Below, piece by piece: positions 1 to 9,044 of a stretch of DNA of 53,990 nucleotides. The stretch lies in the NCBI GenBank assembly GCA_012329065.1, contig JAAXPZ010000029.1:1-53990 (forward strand), given 5' to 3'. The position numbers and the translations under genes are program-made. The notes under the pieces were generated by a model. It was not told where the DNA came from. It saw nothing but the letters and a program-made list of their open reading frames with translations, and ran no database searches. Within the stretch, counting starts at the first letter, position 1, and the number at the start of each line of letters is the position of its first letter. This DNA is from Sulfurovum sp. Lineage in GTDB: Bacteria > Campylobacterota > Campylobacteria > Campylobacterales > Sulfurovaceae.

Positions 1-1
1 A

Positions 2-394
2 GGTGAGAGAAATATCGATGAGGTGAGAAAAGCCTACAAAAAGCTAGGGGTAGAAGCAAAGGTGTTTGGCTTTACAGACAAGCTGTCAGAGTATATGAAA
101 GAGGCGGATTTTGCAGTTGCTAGAGCAGGAGCTTCTACACTTTGGGAGCTAGCTGCCACGGCACTGCCTACACTGTTCATCCCATATCCCTATGCCGCAG
201 GAGATCACCAGTTCTACAATGCCCAGTTTCTACTCCAAAAAGATCTAGCATGGCTGATGCGTGAGGATGAGATAGACCATGAAAAGGTGCTGGCACTACT
301 GGAGGAGGATATATCTATACGGAGCAGGGGGTTGATGGAGATTGTAGAAAAAGATGGGGCAACGAAGATCGCTGAGATACTTATACGGTTTTGA
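2..394 (+). CDS. murG: MurG, C-terminal part (5' end cut by window edge)
   Basis: Last ~130 residues of the glycosyltransferase that adds GlcNAc from UDP-GlcNAc to lipid I, making lipid II on the inner face of the cytoplasmic membrane. The frame is open from base 2, so the GTG at 23 is an internal Val codon and not a start. What is seen: an RAGASTLWELAA segment followed by PYPYAAGDHQFYNA, the C-terminal nucleotide-sugar binding signature of MurG (GT28). The stop is TGA at 392-394. The mur genes mraY and murD lie about 30 kb away on the other strand, so the mur genes here are dispersed. Identity is sure for this fragment; the N-terminal domain cannot be assessed. Confidence 0.93.
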   Translation, partial: GERNIDEVRKAYKKLGVEAKVFGFTDKLSEYMKEADFAVARAGASTLWELAATALPTLFIPYPYAAGDHQFYNAQFLLQKDLAWLMREDEIDHEKVLALLEEDISIRSRGLMEIVEKDGATKIAEILIRF

Positions 395-407
395 CACAAT
401 TTTTTGC

Positions 408-413
408 TATAAT
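408..413 (+). promoter_or_regulatory. Putative -10 box for the lipoprotein gene at 445
   Basis: TATAAT preceded by a T-rich run and GC, the form usual for sigma70 promoters in Campylobacterota, where a -35 box is often missing. A TTGACA at 391-396 is only 11 bases upstream, too close to serve as its -35. Confidence 0.5.
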
Positions 414-444
414 ACGGATATTAATAATTTCAAAGGAGATAAAG

Positions 445-855
445 ATGAAACAGTTACTTAGATTAGTGTTGGCGGGCGTGGCGGTGTTGGCTTTGAATGG
501 GTGTAGTACTGGTGATACAGACACTGGAAATTCATATAAAGACTATTATATTACAAAGACTGATGGTAGTGGAGTTAAGAATATCGTTTGGAATTGTGAT
601 TCTGGTACAAATGGAACTACCAATAGTTCAGGCAAATTCTATACCGAGTCAAATGATAATTGTGATTTAGATTTACGAACAAATCTCATTACTGGAGATA
701 TATTTCTTGAAGGTAACAGGGGAGATTTACAAGGAGTTAGATATCGTTGTATAGGAAATAGTACTAACCCCAGTGTAGATGATTTTACACTCGCAAATGG
801 CTACATAGACAATGCATCACGCTTTGCAAGTTGCACTCTTTATAATTTACCTTAA
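445..855 (+). CDS. Small exported lipoprotein, function unknown
   Basis: 136 residues starting at ATG 445, which follows AAGGAG at 433-438; the longer TTG reading from 391 would overlap murG and the promoter and is rejected. Residues 1-19 are a hydrophobic signal with lipobox LNGC, so Cys20 is probably lipidated. The mature part is Asn/Asp/Thr/Ser-rich and has four further cysteines (in contexts WNC, DNC, YRC and ASC), enough for two periplasmic disulfides. No known domain is recognised. It is followed by a strong hairpin, so it is probably monocistronic. A second, unrelated lipoprotein and a Cys-rich secreted protein follow, making a small cluster of exported proteins of unknown role. Confidence 0.75.
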   Translation: MKQLLRLVLAGVAVLALNGCSTGDTDTGNSYKDYYITKTDGSGVKNIVWNCDSGTNGTTNSSGKFYTESNDNCDLDLRTNLITGDIFLEGNRGDLQGVRYRCIGNSTNPSVDDFTLANGYIDNASRFASCTLYNLP

Positions 856-866
856 TTATGGCCTTC

Positions 867-888
867 TTCCCATCGTGTTAGATGGGAA
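867..888 (+). terminator. Hairpin after the lipoprotein gene
   Basis: Perfect 8-bp stem TTCCCATC / GATGGGAA with a 6-base loop, 11 bases after the stop codon. Only a weak T tract follows. Likely transcription terminator or mRNA-stabilising hairpin. Confidence 0.55.
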
Positions 889-927
889 TCTTACTTACAT
901 ATAAAAACTGACATATCCTCTGACCAT

Positions 928-976
928 AAAGGGCAGACACTAGATTTGAAAGGGCAGACACTAGATCTGCCCCTAC
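928..976. repeat. REP-like palindrome with a duplicated arm
   Basis: An 18-base unit (AAAGGGCAGACACTAGAT) occurs twice in direct orientation at 928-945 and 949-966. The second copy continues into TCTGCCCC and forms a 7-bp hairpin (952-958 with 966-972). Read on the minus strand from 976, the element begins GTAG and is then palindromic, as is typical of REP elements mobilised by RAYT transposases. A related element with compensatory base changes lies at 7508-7532. Confidence 0.6.
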
Positions 977-1052
977 TCACATAAATTTATTCTTCACAAT
1001 TCCCACACAATTCTCTGAGATAATACAACATAACCAATCAAAGGAGAGTTAG

Positions 1053-1568
1053 ATGAAAAAGTTTATTTTGATATCGTTAGGTTTTGTTTCGGTATTTGTC
1101 TTGAGTGGGTGTAGCGGTGTGGGTGCTGGCGAGAGTGATAGGGTAGTAGTCACAAGTAGCCATGAGGTGTATGTATCAGGCAATAGAGATAGTGCAGCAG
1201 AAGTTGCAGATGAAAGTGAGCCGATAGATAATACTTCGAATGATAACATCAAAGTCGATATATTGGATCTAGATGATGGATATACAGTAGAGGGATTTAG
1301 CAGTTTTGGCAATGGCGTGACACTTAGGTTTTATGAGGGTAGATACAGTTATGAGAGGACAGATGAATACGGCGTAGTGCGTGAGTTATTTTCTGGATAC
1401 TTTGCACTACATAACGGTGCCATCAAGATATATTTTGGTGACAATGATGGCGGAGGCTATGCTATAGAGACTAACAACGGACTACTCGAAGAGGGCTACT
1501 TCTATAACATCATAGGTGTGAGAGATGACATCACTATCACAGATATCTATAGGAGTAATTCGCTCTAA
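1053..1568 (+). CDS. Putative lipoprotein, function unknown
   Basis: 171 residues from ATG 1053, preceded by AAGGAGAG at 1041-1048. The N-terminus is a lipoprotein signal with lipobox LSGC (Cys20), so the product should be anchored in the inner or outer membrane facing the periplasm. Residues about 30-70 are acidic and low in complexity, like a linker. The C-terminal ~90 residues have many Tyr, Gly and alternating hydrophobics (YEGRYSY, GYFALHNGAIKIYFG), suggesting a small beta-rich domain. No family is recognised. A GATAAT at 1019-1024 is a possible -10 box. The gene stands alone between a REP-like repeat and the next secreted protein. Confidence 0.72.
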   Translation: MKKFILISLGFVSVFVLSGCSGVGAGESDRVVVTSSHEVYVSGNRDSAAEVADESEPIDNTSNDNIKVDILDLDDGYTVEGFSSFGNGVTLRFYEGRYSYERTDEYGVVRELFSGYFALHNGAIKIYFGDNDGGGYAIETNNGLLEEGYFYNIIGVRDDITITDIYRSNSL

Positions 1569-1640
1569 TATCTAAAAAGACCTATTGCTAGATGTACCCT
1601 TAATCACATTTTGGATAGAATTATTTCCGAAGGATATGTG

Positions 1641-2219
1641 ATGACAAAAGAGTTTTTGCGAATATTGATAGTGGGCATGCTGCTCTTTTTTGCTAGTTTG
1701 GCTCAAGCCAAAGGAAATCCAGACTATAGAGCTGGATACAATGATGGCTGCTCTAGCGGAAAAGGACACTATACTCGCAGTGCATATAAGTATAGATATT
1801 CCAGTTCATACAAGAGTGCTTGGCGAAAAGGCAAGCGAACTTGCACTAAACGCAGTAAAACCAAACGAAAAATCAGACGCAAGCCTGTGGTCAAGAGCTA
1901 TGCCAAAAGTTGCAGTACAGAAGTGCCATGGGAGGAGTTTTTGCGTGGTTGGGATGATGGTCTCCGCTCAGCAAAAGGTCGTTATACCAAAGAGCGTAAA
2001 GGATGTGCTTCATATCGACATGGCTGGGTAAGTGGGTACCGCTCCTGCCAGTGTGTTGACGACAGAAGAGTAGATACTTATGTCGAAGGGTACCATAGTG
2101 GATGCAAGAGTAGTACAGAAAAAGATATGATTCGAAATGATAGCTATTTTCAATCTTCTCCAAAGTACCATCAAGGGTGGACTCAGGGCTTTAAGGATTG
2201 TGAAAAGATTGATATGTAA
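1641..2219 (+). CDS. Secreted basic Cys-rich protein with G-Y/W repeat motifs
   Basis: 192 residues from ATG 1641, with GAAGGA at 1629-1634; the TTG at 1611 has no ribosome site and would disturb the signal peptide. Residues 1-23 form a Sec signal ending in AQA. The mature chain is strongly basic, with eight cysteines. It carries about five degenerate copies of a motif Y/F-x-x-G-Y/W-x-x-G-x-x-S/D, for example YRAGYNDGCSSG, FLRGWDDGLRSA, YRHGWVSGYRSC, YVEGYHSGC and YHQGWTQGFKDC. Such spacing suggests short disulfide-stabilised helical hairpins. No named family is recognised. The last 29 bases overlap the convergent gene on the other strand. Function unknown. Confidence 0.75.
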   Translation: MTKEFLRILIVGMLLFFASLAQAKGNPDYRAGYNDGCSSGKGHYTRSAYKYRYSSSYKSAWRKGKRTCTKRSKTKRKIRRKPVVKSYAKSCSTEVPWEEFLRGWDDGLRSAKGRYTKERKGCASYRHGWVSGYRSCQCVDDRRVDTYVEGYHSGCKSSTEKDMIRNDSYFQSSPKYHQGWTQGFKDCEKIDM

Positions 2220-2526
2220 TTGCTGTATGCATCATATTCTGATCTGCGACATGACTTACTAATGGAGAACTATCACCTAGAGGGATAGCCATATAGACCT
2301 CTGTTTTGTATTCGAAAAGTATAGCATTGCCAGTATCTATAGTATGGCTGATGGTAGAGCGGGTGAGTTTTGCCAGTTTTTCTACCGATATATCTACTCT
2401 GACCATTGCAGTTTTATCTTTAGTAATGCTGTTGATTTTATGAAAAAGCATCAATCTGTTCCTGCTCAATACAGCATAGGTCAATAAAACCAAAACAAGT
2501 GGAATGAAAATATATAACCAAGTCAT
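2191..2526 (-). CDS. Small single-pass membrane protein, function unknown
   Basis: 111 residues starting at the ATG whose complement is at 2524-2526, with an AAAGGAG site just upstream; the start at 2580 given by the longest frame has no such site. Residues 2-20 form one hydrophobic helix, followed by a basic stretch, so the N-terminus is probably outside and the ~90-residue soluble domain cytoplasmic. The soluble part (KINSITKDKTAMVRVDISVEK, then ILFEYKTEVYMAIPLG when read across) has no motif that I recognise. The gene is divergent from alaS and its 3' end overlaps the convergent Cys-rich secreted protein. Confidence 0.6.
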   Translation of the reverse strand: MTWLYIFIPLVLVLLTYAVLSRNRLMLFHKINSITKDKTAMVRVDISVEKLAKLTRSTISHTIDTGNAILFEYKTEVYMAIPLGDSSPLVSHVADQNMMHTAITYQSFHNP

Positions 2527-2683
2527 GCTAACTCCTTTTTTATGTATTGTATCTGTATGTAGTGTTTGTGATAAGGGCATTTAAAGGAATAACAAGTAGT
2601 TTCAAATGCCAAGTTGCATCACTCTGTAAATACTCCACCATAGTAGTCTGCCAGCCATCAACTCCCGATAACCACATTTTGGC

Positions 2684-2689
2684 TAAAAT
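2684..2689 (+). promoter_or_regulatory. Putative -10 box of alaS
   Basis: TAAAAT preceded by TTTTGGC, 30 bases before the alaS start; no clear -35, as expected for this phylum. Confidence 0.45.
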
Positions 2690-2718
2690 ACCTCTACTTT
2701 ATTTTAGGACAGTTATTT

Positions 2719-5280
2719 ATGGATATTAGAAAATTATTTTTAGACTTTTTTCAGGATAGAGGGCATGTATTGGTTCCTAGCTCTCCACTTGTGCCAGATG
2801 ATGCGACGCTGATGTTTAGCAATGCAGGAATGGTACAGTTCAAAAATATATTTACAGGTGAAGCACCTATACCTATACCACCAAGAGCTACTAGTTCTCA
2901 GACATGTTTGAGGGCAGGAGGTAAACACAACGATCTAGATAATGTAGGCTATACAGCTAGACACCATACGCTTTTTGAGATGCTTGGTAATTTTTCTTTT
3001 GCTGATTATTTCAAAGAGGATGCTATCGATTATGCATGGGAGTTTATCACTGATGAGAAGTATCTGAACTTAGCGATAGAAAAGATTTGGGCTACAGTAC
3101 ATGATAGTGATGATGAGGCATTCGAGCTTTGGAAGAAGTACCTGCCTGAGGATAGGATTGTTCGTTTTGGTGACAAGGACAACTTCTGGCAGATGGGCGA
3201 TACTGGACCTTGTGGCCCATGTTCTGAGATATTTTATGATCAGGGGGCAGCACACTTCAACTCATCAGAAGATGTAATGGGTGGGGATGGTGATAGGTTT
3301 TTAGAGATATGGAATCTAGTCTTCATGCAGTATGAGAGATCTGCTGATGGTACTATGACAGAGCTGCCAAAACCCAGTATAGATACAGGAATGGGGCTTG
3401 AGAGAGTGGTAGCTATCAAAGAAGGCAAACTCAATAATTATCACTCATCATTATTTATGCCATTTTTGGACAAAATAGGTGAGCTTGTAGGAACAAAGTA
3501 TGATTTCGACGCTGCCAATTCAGCTTCATACCGTGTTATAGCAGACCATGTGCGTTCTTGTTCTTTTTTGCTAGCTCAAGGAGTGAACTTCGACAAAGAA
3601 GGCAGGGGCTATGTGCTCAGACGCATCATGCGTCGTGCTATCCGTCATGGCTATCTACTAGGGCTTAGAGAGCCATTTATGCATAAGCTAGTAGATACTA
3701 TCGTGGATCTTATGGGCGGACAGTATGATTATCTGCTAAAAAAAGCAGAAGTAATCAAGTCTGCGATGAAGATGGAAGAAGAGAGATTTTTCGATACTAT
3801 TGAGGCTGGTATCAAGCTTTTTGCTGAGGAGCTGGCAGACACCAAAGATATTTTTGATGGTGAGGTGGCTTTTAAGTTATACGATACATACGGATTCCCT
3901 CTTGATCTGACTGAGGATATGCTTAGAGAGAAAAATATCAAGCTCGATATCGAGGCGTTCGATAGGAGAATGAAAGTACAAAAAACCAAATCCAAAGCAA
4001 GTTGGAAGGGTACAGGTGATGCAGCGACCACAGGTGACTTCAAGGCTCTCAAAGAGAAGTTTGGCGAGAATGAGTTTGTCGGATATGAAAGCAGTACAGC
4101 TACAGCCAAAGTACTTGCAGTGCTGGATGATAGTTTCAAAGAAGTTGATTCTATTGATGGCAAAGGTTGGGTACTGCTTGATAGAACACCATTTTATGCA
4201 GAGTCAGGTGGACAAGTTGGTGATAAGGGAGAGCTAGGAATTAGGAATGAGGAATTAGGAGTTAAGGTGTCAGATACTAAGAAATTTCTTGATATGAATC
4301 TTTCCAATATAGAAGGTAAACTTTTTGTAGGAGATGAGGTAATGGCTATAGTAGATAGCTCTCGTACAGAGATAGAGAAGCATCACTCTGCCACGCACCT
4401 TCTTCATGCGGCACTTAGAGCGATACTGGGTGATCATGTGGCTCAGGCTGGGTCGCATAATGATGATAGGCGGTTACGATTTGATTTCTCGCATCCCAAG
4501 CCCTTAAGTAGCAAAGAGATAGACCAAGTAGAAGCTTGGGTCAATGACAAGATAAGTAGGGCAATACCTAGAAAGACAGAGGTGATGAGTATAGAGGATG
4601 CAAAAAACTCTGCTGCGGTTGCACTCTTTGGCGAAAAGTATGGTGATGCTGTTAGGGTTGTAAGCTTTGATGATGCTTCGATAGAGCTTTGTGGCGGTAC
4701 TCATGTGACGAGTGCTTCTGAGATCGGGCTATTTATGATCAGTAAAGAGAGCGGCGTAAGTGCTGGAGTGAGAAGAATCGAAGCGACATGTGGTAATACT
4801 TCGATAGAGACCGTTGCTAGACTTAGAGATGAACTTGGAGAGATTAAAGGTATACTAAAAAATCAAAATGCCATTGCAGGAATTTCTAGACTAAAAGAAG
4901 ATATCAAGACTCTCAAAAGTGAACTTCAGACTGCACTCAGTAGTGCAAAAAAAGAACTAAGTGTAGCTGAGGTAAACGGTATCACAGTCATAGTGGATGA
5001 GGTATACAGCGGAGATATCAAAGAGATGATAGATGAGGCAAAAAACAGATATGAGCAAGTAGCTATCATGCTCTTTCAAAAAAAGGGCGACAAAGTTCTG
5101 TTGGCGGCTGGCTCCAAAACTTGTGCTGTCAAAGCTGGCGACTGGATCAAAGCCATTGCACCGATAGTTGGTGGTGGTGGAGGAGGAAGGGCAGATTTTG
5201 CTCAAGCTGGAGGAAAAGACCCTAGCAAAATCAATGATGCCAAGCTCAAAGCTATGGCATATATAGAGGAGAGTCTTTGA
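2719..5280 (+). CDS. alaS: Alanyl-tRNA synthetase
   Basis: Class II synthetase that charges tRNA-Ala in the cytoplasm; 853 residues, a normal length. The N-terminal catalytic core shows [18 protein letters not shown] (about residues 76-93). The editing domain has HSATH near residue 556 and CGGTH near residue 658, whose His and Cys residues bind zinc. The C-terminal C-Ala domain has the glycine-rich [15 protein letters not shown] near residue 818. The start ATG 2719 has AGGA at 2706-2709. Odd feature: between the aminoacylation and editing parts the DNA at 4235-4262 is four tandem 7-base units, encoding a stretch around [10 protein letters not shown] that looks like a small repeat insertion. 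The gene stays in frame and looks functional. Confidence 0.98.
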   Translation: MDIRKLFLDFFQDRGHVLVPSSPLVPDDATLMFSNAGMVQFKNIFTGEAPIPIPPRATSSQTCLRAGGKHNDLDNVGYTARHHTLFEMLGNFSFADYFKEDAIDYAWEFITDEKYLNLAIEKIWATVHDSDDEAFELWKKYLPEDRIVRFGDKDNFWQMGDTGPCGPCSEIFYDQGAAHFNSSEDVMGGDGDRFLEIWNLVFMQYERSADGTMTELPKPSIDTGMGLERVVAIKEGKLNNYHSSLFMPFLDKIGELVGTKYDFDAANSASYRVIADHVRSCSFLLAQGVNFDKEGRGYVLRRIMRRAIRHGYLLGLREPFMHKLVDTIVDLMGGQYDYLLKKAEVIKSAMKMEEERFFDTIEAGIKLFAEELADTKDIFDGEVAFKLYDTYGFPLDLTEDMLREKNIKLDIEAFDRRMKVQKTKSKASWKGTGDAATTGDFKALKEKFGENEFVGYESSTATAKVLAVLDDSFKEVDSIDGKGWVLLDRTPFYAESGGQVGDKGELGIRNEELGVKVSDTKKFLDMNLSNIEGKLFVGDEVMAIVDSSRTEIEKHHSATHLLHAALRAILGDHVAQAGSHNDDRRLRFDFSHPKPLSSKEIDQVEAWVNDKISRAIPRKTEVMSIEDAKNSAAVALFGEKYGDAVRVVSFDDASIELCGGTHVTSASEIGLFMISKESGVSAGVRRIEATCGNTSIETVARLRDELGEIKGILKNQNAIAGISRLKEDIKTLKSELQTALSSAKKELSVAEVNGITVIVDEVYSGDIKEMIDEAKNRYEQVAIMLFQKKGDKVLLAAGSKTCAVKAGDWIKAIAPIVGGGGGGRADFAQAGGKDPSKINDAKLKAMAYIEESL
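4235..4262 (+). repeat. Heptanucleotide tandem repeat inside alaS
   Basis: Four consecutive 7-base units: TAGGAAT, TAGGAAT, GAGGAAT and TAGGAGT. They encode part of a loop after the GGQVGD segment of AlaS. Because the unit is not a multiple of three, gain or loss of one copy would shift the frame. Confidence 0.7.
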
Positions 5281-5387
5281 TTTTTATATGTTCTTCTTCA
5301 AAATCCAAAGTTTATCTTTTGTGCAAATCTACTGTCGTGTTTCACATGACTCAAAAAAGATCGCAATACTCAAAAGGAGTTTGATAG

Positions 5388-7508
5388 GTGCTATATAAAC
5401 TAACCAAAGCCATTATAATTATTGCGATATTGGGCATAGTGGGATTGGCTGGAGTATTCATGTATGCGTATAGTCAAGTTAAGCTTGAGGCAGATGCACT
5501 GATACACTACTCACCTGAGGTATCTAGTGAAATACTCGACCGCAATGGTGAAAGATTGGCATTTGTTTTCAAGACTAGGCATAGACTGTATGCCAACTAT
5601 GATGAGATACCTGGCCATATGATAGAGGCACTGGTGGCGATTGAAGATACTATGTTTTTTGAGCATAAGGGGATTAATCCAGACGCCATACTCAGAGCTA
5701 CCTACAAAGTTATCAAGGCAGGGAGATTTGTGGAGGGTGGCAGTACGCTGACTCAGCAGCTGGTAAAGAACAAGCTCCTAACACGAACAAAAACTCTCAG
5801 ACGAAAGCTATATGAGGCCGTACTTGCTGTCAAAATAGAAAATGAACTCAGTAAAGAGCAGATACTAGAAAGATATCTCAATGAGATCTTTTTTGGCAGC
5901 AATTATTATGGGGTAAAAACAGCTGCATTTGGTTATTTCCATAAGAAGCTAGAAGAGCTAACGCTCAAAGAATCTGCCATACTAATGGGTTTGCCAAAAG
6001 GTCCAAGCTACTACAATCCACTTAGACATTATAAAAGATCATTAAATCGTGCCAACTCAGTTTTGAGACGAATGAGAAACATAGGTTGGATTGGCGAAGA
6101 AGAGTATTTGACTGCTGTCAAGGAAACACCAAAGGTCTACAAGAGTTCATTGACACAAAATGTCGCCCCTTATATCGTGGATGAGATAAAGCGTAGATTT
6201 AAAGGGAAGTTTGGAGACATCAGAACAGGCGGATACACTATTTATACTACGATTGATCTTGGCATGCAGGAGATTGCTAGAGATGCAGTAAAGATGGGTT
6301 TCAACAATACATTAAAACGCTACAAAGAGAGTTCAAAGAAGACCAAGTTTAATGGCGGGATGATATCTGTAGAGAACAATACAGGAGATATATTGACACT
6401 GGTAGGAGGAGTAGACTATAAAAAGTCTGCCTTTAATCGTATCACGATGACAAATCGACAGCCTGGATCAGCATTTAAACCGTTTATCTATCAGACGGCA
6501 TTGGATATGGGCTATAATCCTTCAACTAAATTAACTGACTTAGCACGAACATTTCAGTATAGTAAAAATGGCAAAAAAAAGGTATGGGCTCCAAGAAACT
6601 ACGAGCGGAACTTTGAGGGATTTATCCCCTTGAGAGAAGCTTTGGTTCATTCTAGGAACTTGGCTACTATTAATCTAGTTTATGACATAGGAATAGGTAC
6701 GATTAGAAAAAGGCTGGCATTATTGGATGTGCCCAATATTCCAAAAGATCTCTCTATAGCTCTAGGAAACTTAGGGATTAGCCCGTTGAAAATGGCACAA
6801 ATGTATACAGTATTTTCCAATAACGGGCATATGATTGAGCCTAGACTGGTGAGTAAGATTATCTCCAAAGAGAATGCAGTGCTTTTCGAAACTAAACCAA
6901 AAGAGATAGCTAATTTCACAAAGCCTGAACAAGCGTACCTGATGACTGATATCCTCAAAGAGGTCGTCAGTAGAGGCACTGGAAGAAAGGCAAAGGTCAA
7001 AGGTATAGAGTTGACAGGTAAAACAGGCACCACTAATGACGGTGTAGATGCATGGTTTTGTGGATATTCTCCTACTATCACGACAATCGTATGGTTTGGT
7101 AGAGACAACAATAGGCGAATAGGAAAAGGAGCAACAGGTGGCTCAGTGGCAGCTCCAAGTTTTGCTTATTTTTATCGTGAGCTTCTGAAACTCTATCCTC
7201 AAACAGCTAGAAAGTTTAGCAAACCAAATGGTGTCAAAGCTGGAATCACCGCAGATGGCAAAGAAGAGCTATATACAGACATATCTCCGCTACAAAATAA
7301 GAAAATAGAAAAGACAAATCCTTTTGATGATTTTACTCAAGCAGAAGACGGAAAAAAAGAAGACGATTTAGATAGCATAGAAGTTATCAAAATAGATGAA
7401 GAGCCAGTCATTGATACTACAGGCAGAGATGATGATTATATAAATCCTATAGATTTAAAGAGAAGAGAACCAGAAAAAATAGGGGATGACAGCGGAACAT
7501 TATTTTAG
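5388..7508 (+). CDS. mrcA: Bifunctional class A penicillin-binding protein (PBP1A type)
   Basis: 706-residue peptidoglycan synthase anchored in the inner membrane, polymerising lipid II and cross-linking stems in the periplasm. The GTG start at 5388 is set by AGGAG at 5375-5379. Order: one transmembrane helix (about residues 7-28); GT51 transglycosylase with EDTMFFEHKGI (from about residue 86) and GGSTLTQQLVKN (about 117-128); transpeptidase with SAFK (Ser361, Lys364), SRN (422-424) and KTGTT (545-549). All catalytic motifs are present. The C-terminal ~80 residues are acidic, Lys/Asp/Glu-rich and low in complexity, a normal variable tail. It follows alaS by about 100 bases and ends at a REP-like hairpin facing glnA. 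Confidence 0.95.
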   Translation: MLYKLTKAIIIIAILGIVGLAGVFMYAYSQVKLEADALIHYSPEVSSEILDRNGERLAFVFKTRHRLYANYDEIPGHMIEALVAIEDTMFFEHKGINPDAILRATYKVIKAGRFVEGGSTLTQQLVKNKLLTRTKTLRRKLYEAVLAVKIENELSKEQILERYLNEIFFGSNYYGVKTAAFGYFHKKLEELTLKESAILMGLPKGPSYYNPLRHYKRSLNRANSVLRRMRNIGWIGEEEYLTAVKETPKVYKSSLTQNVAPYIVDEIKRRFKGKFGDIRTGGYTIYTTIDLGMQEIARDAVKMGFNNTLKRYKESSKKTKFNGGMISVENNTGDILTLVGGVDYKKSAFNRITMTNRQPGSAFKPFIYQTALDMGYNPSTKLTDLARTFQYSKNGKKKVWAPRNYERNFEGFIPLREALVHSRNLATINLVYDIGIGTIRKRLALLDVPNIPKDLSIALGNLGISPLKMAQMYTVFSNNGHMIEPRLVSKIISKENAVLFETKPKEIANFTKPEQAYLMTDILKEVVSRGTGRKAKVKGIELTGKTGTTNDGVDAWFCGYSPTITTIVWFGRDNNRRIGKGATGGSVAAPSFAYFYRELLKLYPQTARKFSKPNGVKAGITADGKEELYTDISPLQNKKIEKTNPFDDFTQAEDGKKEDDLDSIEVIKIDEEPVIDTTGRDDDYINPIDLKRREPEKIGDDSGTLF

Positions 7509-7532
7509 TAGGGGTAGCCCTTGTGGCTACCC
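7508..7532. repeat. REP-like palindrome between convergent genes
   Basis: Starts GTAG, followed by an 8-bp stem GGGTAGCC / GGCTACCC (7512-7519 with 7525-7532) and a 5-base loop. Same 25-base architecture as the element at 952-976, with paired base changes that keep the stem. It begins at the pbp stop codon and may also act as a bidirectional terminator for the PBP gene and glnA. Confidence 0.6.
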
Positions 7533-7539
7533 AAAAGAC

Positions 7540-8970
7540 CTAGCAAGAGTAGGTGCTTCTAAATTCAAACCCTGTTGGTCTGGATTCATCAGGATGTACT
7601 TGACTTGCAAACATATATTGTCTGTATGTAGTGATAAACTCTTCACTCATTACTGGTTTAAGAAACTCAAAGTCTTCACGGAGACCTTCAAGTGCTTCCC
7701 TGAGAGTACGAGGCATTTGTGGAATTTTTTTCTCCTTGATCTCATCAAGTGTAAGCTCAAATAGGTCGATATCCATAGGGCCAACTGGAACATCTTTGTT
7801 CTTGATTCCATCAATACCTGCAAGCATAAGAACCGCAAAACAAAGATAAGGGCATGCTGTAGAGTCTGGAAATCTTGTCTCAATCCTGGTTGCCATTTCA
7901 CCCGACCCATAAGGGATACGGCAAGCAGCTGAACGGTTTTGACTCGAATATGTCAAGATAGATGGTGCTTCAAATCCGGGAACTAACCTTTTGTAAGAGT
8001 TTGTACTCGGGTTGGTGAATGATGCAACTGCACCAGAATGTTTAAATACTCCACCGAGGTAATTTAGTGCCATATCTGATAAATTTGCATAAGCCCCTTC
8101 CTTGTAGAAAAGGTTTTTACCATTTTTCCAGATAGACTGGTGAACATGCATTCCGTTGCCATTGTCACCATAGAGTGGCTTAGGCATAAATGTTGCAGTT
8201 TTACCATTGAGGTGTGCAACCATTTTGACAACATATTTGTATTTTTGTACATTATCAGCTGCCTCAATCATATCACCATATTTGATACCAATCTCACCTT
8301 GAGCCTGAGCGACTTCGTGGTGACCAAGCATTACAGTCAGTCCTACTTCTTCTAAAATAAGCATCATTTCAGCACGCAAATCGACCATAGTGTCTGTAGG
8401 CATAACTGGGAAGTATCCACCTTTTAGACCTGGTCGGTGACCCATGTTTCCTATATCATCATATTTGGTAGAACGATTCCAGTCGCCCTCTTCAGAATCA
8501 ACTCTATAGCCAGTTTGGTTTACTCCAGACCAGATCCTAACATCATCAAAGATGAAGAATTCATTTTCAGGACCAAAAAATGCATCGTCACCTACTCCAG
8601 ACTCTTCCATGTACTTCAATGTCTTTTTAGCAATTGATCTTGGGCATCTCTCGTAGAACTCATTTTTATAAATATCATAGACATCACAAATAATAATAAC
8701 AGTGCTGTCAGCCGTAAATGGATCCATAAAAGCTGTCGGTACATCTGGCTTGAGGAGCATATCCGATTTTTCAATAGGTTGCCAGTTTTCAATAGATGAA
8801 CCATCAAATGGTATGCCAGCTTCTAACATAGTATCTTCTACAGCGGATCTTCTATAGCTAATATGATGCCATTTGCCATTGATATCTGTAAATCTAAAAT
8901 CTACAAATTCTACCTCGTTCTCTTCACAATAAGTGTTAAATTCTTTTACATTGTTCACAAATTTACCCAT
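7540..8970 (-). CDS. glnA: Glutamine synthetase, type I
   Basis: ATP-dependent ligase of ammonia to glutamate, the entry point of nitrogen assimilation; forms a cytoplasmic dodecamer. 476 residues, the size of bacterial GSI-beta. Seen: [22 protein letters not shown] and NRSAACRIP, all GS active-site signatures. The start ATG (complement 8968-8970) has AGGAG just upstream, and TATAAT on the minus strand at 9004-9009. Odd feature: where enterobacterial enzymes have the adenylylated tyrosine in NLYDLP, this protein has DIDLFELT with Phe404, so control by GlnE-type adenylylation is not possible at that site. I recall the same loss in Helicobacter pylori. Partners in the window are gltBD and the PII gene. 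Confidence 0.97.
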   Translation of the reverse strand: MGKFVNNVKEFNTYCEENEVEFVDFRFTDINGKWHHISYRRSAVEDTMLEAGIPFDGSSIENWQPIEKSDMLLKPDVPTAFMDPFTADSTVIIICDVYDIYKNEFYERCPRSIAKKTLKYMEESGVGDDAFFGPENEFFIFDDVRIWSGVNQTGYRVDSEEGDWNRSTKYDDIGNMGHRPGLKGGYFPVMPTDTMVDLRAEMMLILEEVGLTVMLGHHEVAQAQGEIGIKYGDMIEAADNVQKYKYVVKMVAHLNGKTATFMPKPLYGDNGNGMHVHQSIWKNGKNLFYKEGAYANLSDMALNYLGGVFKHSGAVASFTNPSTNSYKRLVPGFEAPSILTYSSQNRSAACRIPYGSGEMATRIETRFPDSTACPYLCFAVLMLAGIDGIKNKDVPVGPMDIDLFELTLDEIKEKKIPQMPRTLREALEGLREDFEFLKPVMSEEFITTYRQYMFASQVHPDESRPTGFEFRSTYSC

Positions 8971-9003
8971 CTTTTCTCCTAATTAGAAATTTTGTATATA
9001 GTT

Positions 9004-9009
9004 ATTATA
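9004..9009 (-). promoter_or_regulatory. Putative -10 box of glnA
   Basis: TATAAT on the minus strand, preceded by GC, about 34 bases upstream of the glnA start and its AGGAG site. Confidence 0.5.
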
Positions 9010-9044
9010 GCGACTATCTATATGAGAGCCAAAGGGCTTTGTGC

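Noticed and set aside
391-396. TTGACA as a -35 box for the lipoprotein gene
   Set aside because: Only 11 bases before the TATAAT; normal spacing is about 17.
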